A stretch of 64,000 bases of DNA from Bacteroidales bacterium (GTDB lineage Bacteria > Bacteroidota > Bacteroidia > Bacteroidales > UBA932): contig JAFRRA010000006.1 of the NCBI GenBank assembly GCA_017428325.1, positions 1 through 64,000 on the forward strand, written 5' to 3'. The translations under genes and the position numbers were made by a program. Each line of letters begins with the position of its first letter. Positions within the stretch are counted from its first letter, which is position 1. Shown here piece after piece: positions 63,247-64,000 of this stretch. The notes beneath the pieces are model-generated. The model was not told the origin of the DNA, ran no database searches, and was given only the letters and a program-made list of their open reading frames with translations.

Positions 63247-64000
63247 ATGAAGAAATTCTTTATGCTGCTTTCTGCAGCCATTTTGCTGGGTACAGCTTCC
63301 TTTGCGCAAGGTGTCAGCCAGCTTTTCAACAGGATAAACAATGAAGTCAGAAACCAGTACGCACCGGACGAGAGGGACAAGACCTATGAGGTCAATCTGA
63401 TAGAGAGGAAGGGTAAGCTGATCCTTGTTGGTTCCACAACGGAGAAAGAGGCCATCGAGGCGCTGACGTCAAGGCTTGCGGAGAGCGGAGTCACAGCGGA
63501 GAACAGGATAGACTTGCTGCCTTCGTCCAGGCTGAACGGCAAGACTTACGGAATCGTCTGCATGTCAACGGCAAGTTTCAACTGCAACGGCAGCTTCAGC
63601 GCGGAGAGCGGAACGCAGGCCCTGATGGGTATGCCGGTCAGGATTCTGGAAGAGAACGACGACTGGTATCGCTGCGTGAATATGGAGGGCTACACCGCCT
63701 GGGTGATTACCCGCAGCATCGCGGAGATGACAAAGGAGGAATATGATGCCTACCTGGCAAAGCCGAAGGTTTTTGTGAAGGTAAAGTATACGACCCTGTA
63801 CTCTGAAAAGAGTGTAAACTCACTGCCGGTCAGCGACCTGGTATGGGGCTGCATCCTTCTGGACGAGGGCAGGGCCGGAGCCTGGAGGAAGGTTTCCATT
63901 GCAGACGGAAGGACGGGATATGTCCTGGCCTCTGAGGTTATGGACCTTAAGACCTGGATGGACAATGCCGTTCCTACTGAGAAGAACATCGTGGAGACTG
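63247..64000 (+). CDS. Exported SH3-domain protein (partial, C-terminus outside window)
   Basis: The open frame starts MKKFFMLLSAAILLGTASFA (signal peptide) and continues 251 codons to the window edge without a stop. Two bacterial SH3-like segments are visible, near residues 118-160 (GTQALMGMPVRILEENDDWY, then YTAWVITRSIA) and 180-235. Such proteins in Bacteroidetes usually end in an NlpC/P60 cell-wall peptidase domain, which would lie outside the window. That part is inference. Confidence 0.8.
   Translation, partial: MKKFFMLLSAAILLGTASFAQGVSQLFNRINNEVRNQYAPDERDKTYEVNLIERKGKLILVGSTTEKEAIEALTSRLAESGVTAENRIDLLPSSRLNGKTYGIVCMSTASFNCNGSFSAESGTQALMGMPVRILEENDDWYRCVNMEGYTAWVITRSIAEMTKEEYDAYLAKPKVFVKVKYTTLYSEKSVNSLPVSDLVWGCILLDEGRAGAWRKVSIADGRTGYVLASEVMDLKTWMDNAVPTEKNIVET

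Overview
The window looks like one chromosomal segment of a gut-type Bacteroidales bacterium. The evidence is a Bacteroidetes 16S 5' end, several promoters of the Bacteroidetes -33 TTTG / -7 TAnnTTTG type, and a core gene set typical of anaerobic Bacteroidales: pyruvate:ferredoxin oxidoreductase, an OadA-like decarboxylase, TonB receptor, NamZ/AmpG, DUF6515, and surface lipoproteins with BACON-like and Big2-like repeats. The genus cannot be fixed from the sequence alone.

Layout. At 1-0.6 kb lies the 5' end of a 16S gene (minus strand) with its promoter. From 0.6 to 16 kb is a core region: mscL; a peptide uptake and cleavage pair (OPT transporter, pepT); a DUF6515 protein; a four-gene cell-wall operon (GT2, DUF4922-SpoIID, AmpG-like, NamZ); a porin; and two lipoproteins. 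From about 16.05 to 36.84 kb is an AT-rich accessory region on the 3' side of a tRNA-Ala gene. From 36.8 to 64 kb is core again: tRNA-Ile/tRNA-Ala, a split chromate transporter, homocysteine methyltransferase, tRNA-His, the OadA-like enzyme, an MBL hydrolase, a TonB receptor, PFOR, fabD, tRNA-Arg, a secreted nuclease lipoprotein, an envelope-biogenesis/guaB run (DUF456, OstA-like, SurA-like, guaB), a phosphoesterase/radical-SAM pair, and the start of an SH3-domain exported protein.

The accessory region appears to be two islands stacked at one attachment site. A copy of the tRNA-Ala 3' end lies at 21371-21394, and the real one at 36844-36868. Each copy is preceded by a related integrase-end sequence and a related perfect hairpin; only the C-terminus of an integrase survives, at 36.54 kb.

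Island 1 (16.07-21.27 kb) holds a ClpP-like protease, a WYL regulator, two PD-(D/E)XK-like nucleases, a RecA/DnaB-fold protein without Walker A, and four small unknown proteins. Its four transcription units each carry the same 19-bp element (consensus TGCCAGATTTCTGCCGAAG) exactly 7 bp upstream of the -7 box, so they look like one regulon, perhaps controlled by the WYL protein.

Island 2 (21.4-36.8 kb) is dominated by one long minus-strand gene run. It encodes a J-like protein without HPD and with a CFI-box end, a membrane-anchored GrpE-like protein, a large divergent Hsp70, a tail-anchored protein, a pseudokinase fused to an AAA+ unfoldase, a Sel1 membrane protein, a TerB-like protein, and several membrane or lipoproteins. 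It reads as a dedicated membrane-associated chaperone/unfoldase machine. I do not recognise it as a named system; a defence or stress role is inference.
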